Of a DNA stretch of 64,000 nucleotides, positions 63,078 to 64,000 are shown piece after piece (position 1 is the stretch's first letter; every line of letters begins with the position of its first letter). The notes below the pieces were generated by a model, which saw nothing but the letters and a program-made list of their open reading frames with translations, did not search any database and had not been told where the DNA came from. A program made the translations under genes and the position numbers. The stretch spans positions 310,001-374,000 of the forward strand of contig NZ_SNZW01000011.1 of assembly GCF_004364175.1 (NCBI RefSeq), in the 5' to 3' direction. This stretch comes from Maribacter caenipelagi. GTDB lineage: Bacteria > Bacteroidota > Bacteroidia > Flavobacteriales > Flavobacteriaceae.

Positions 63078-64000
63078 TAGGTATATATATTACTATCTGT
63101 GTACCTATTGGGTTGGTATCATCGTCAAACTTATCAATGATATCTACATGAAAAAAATTTTCAAAATCACGAGAAAAATTTGCTAGTCGCTCTTTGGTAA
63201 TATCAATACCTACCGACTTTCTCTTAAGAACCTTGCTATCCTTTATTCTTTCGGCAGCATTTCTACCCACACCATTGTCAGTAATGATTATTTCAATAAA
63301 CCCGCTTTTACCTTTTTTAACATCTAAATCTATATTTTTCGCTCCATCTTTAGAAGATAGACCATGCCATAAGGCATTTTCTAAAAATGGCTGTAGAATT
63401 AGAGATGGTACTTTAATATTGTGGGTGTCTATGTCGTCTTTGATATCAATATTAAAATTGATTTCATTTGAAAATCTAATGTTTTCAATATTCATATACA
63501 GTGCTACCGTTTCTAACTCTTCTGCCAAAGAAATTTCTCGTTGAGACGATGCTTCAAGAATTTTACGTACCAATTTTGAAAATTTATTTAGATAATGAAC
63601 AGCATTCTTTTTCTCATTATTAATAATGTATAGTTTAATCGAGTTTAGGGAATTGAATAAAAAATGAGGATTCATTTGACTTCGTAACATACTTTGCTCT
63701 AATGTCAAAAGTTTTTTCTCGGCATTTAATTGACTCTGTCTGTATAGAATATATAAAATGCCAATAAGTAGAATTAAGAAGACACCAATGATAATTAGCA
63801 TGGTCCTATTTTTCTTTAACTTTAAACGTACAGATTCATTTTCTTCTGCTAATCGCTCTAATTGGTTCGCTCTCATTTGAGATTCGTACCGTAAAATCAT
63901 ATCATTTACATACCGTAGATTAAGAGAGTTGGTAATGCGTTCTTCGTACTTTTTAGATTCCTTAAAGTATTGCATACCTTTCTGGTAATCGTCTCGCTTG
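63070..64000 (-). CDS. LytS/YehU-type sensor histidine kinase (5' end outside window)
   Basis: The visible part is the C-terminal 310 residues of a kinase. The first visible residues (DDYQKGMQYFKESKKYEERI) read openly to the window edge and look like the end of TPR repeats, so the ATG at 63,975 is internal and the true start is outside. A membrane helix (IIIGVFLILLIGILYILY) and a short coil precede the His_kinase domain (SQMNPHFLFNSLNSIKLYI), and the HATPase domain ends the protein (PFLENALWHGLSS, ITDNGVGR). This class usually pairs with a LytTR response regulator. Confidence 0.88.
   Translation of the reverse strand, partial: KRDDYQKGMQYFKESKKYEERITNSLNLRYVNDMILRYESQMRANQLERLAEENESVRLKLKKNRTMLIIIGVFLILLIGILYILYRQSQLNAEKKLLTLEQSMLRSQMNPHFLFNSLNSIKLYIINNEKKNAVHYLNKFSKLVRKILEASSQREISLAEELETVALYMNIENIRFSNEINFNIDIKDDIDTHNIKVPSLILQPFLENALWHGLSSKDGAKNIDLDVKKGKSGFIEIIITDNGVGRNAAERIKDSKVLKRKSVGIDITKERLANFSRDFENFFHVDIIDKFDDDTNPIGTQIVIYIPTI

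Overview
The window looks like the chromosome of a marine member of the Flavobacteriaceae (Bacteroidota). It is AT-rich, many exported proteins have Bacteroidota-type lipoprotein signals, promoters fit TTG-N17-23-TAnnTTTG where visible, and families typical of the group occur (DUF6090, DUF4421, DUF3109, hemC-hemD fusion, a two-component-type kinase with a periplasmic propeller, GH95, BNR propellers). A genus close to Maribacter or Zobellia would fit, but that is a guess.

Region 1 (1-15,015) is accessory DNA. It holds small, mostly unrecognised, mostly exported or membrane proteins, nearly all on the minus strand. They are separated by long imperfect palindromes that begin AAC and end GTT. The two ends of each gene-bearing segment are complementary to each other (GTT plus about 6-12 segment-specific bases at the left, the reverse complement ending AAC at the right), whereas the two ends of each palindrome are not. 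This is the signature of integron gene cassettes with attC sites. I count ten such cassettes, read on the minus strand from a leader next to ogt. No integrase is visible in the window, and the cores share only GTTR rather than the canonical GTTRRRY. Contents include a GH95 fucosidase-like lipoprotein, an FKBP lipoprotein, a DUF6090 protein, an EthD-like lipoprotein, an AbiE toxin-antitoxin pair with its own operator, a DUF3761 protein and several unknowns. An IS110-family element sits at the end of one palindrome, and a decayed relative sits at the same position of another.

Region 2 (15,013-15,869) is the boundary: a leader and ogt. The leader plus the 3' end of ogt is present a second time, decayed, at about 10,960-11,361, so the array looks like two arrays joined in tandem.

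Region 3 (15,885-64,000) is ordinary core chromosome. A haem cluster dominates 18-34 kb: hemB, then hemF, hemE, hemCD and hemA on the minus strand, an AraC regulator, and hemH on the plus strand followed by a DUF3050 protein. hemJ is at 44.5 kb. Together these cover glutamyl-tRNA to haem except HemL. Other genes include a CNNM transporter, a serine hydrolase, a membrane-anchored helicase, PhzF, MscS, MATE, an alpha/beta hydrolase, two tandem 1040-residue BNR propeller proteins, two sensor kinases, a crotonase, a radical SAM protein, a GT2 glycosyltransferase, PlsC, a bacilliredoxin, DjlA, HupE/UreJ, dCMP deaminase, a CtpA protease, MarC, DUF3109 and a LytS-type kinase cut by the window edge. 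No tRNA, rRNA or CRISPR array was seen.
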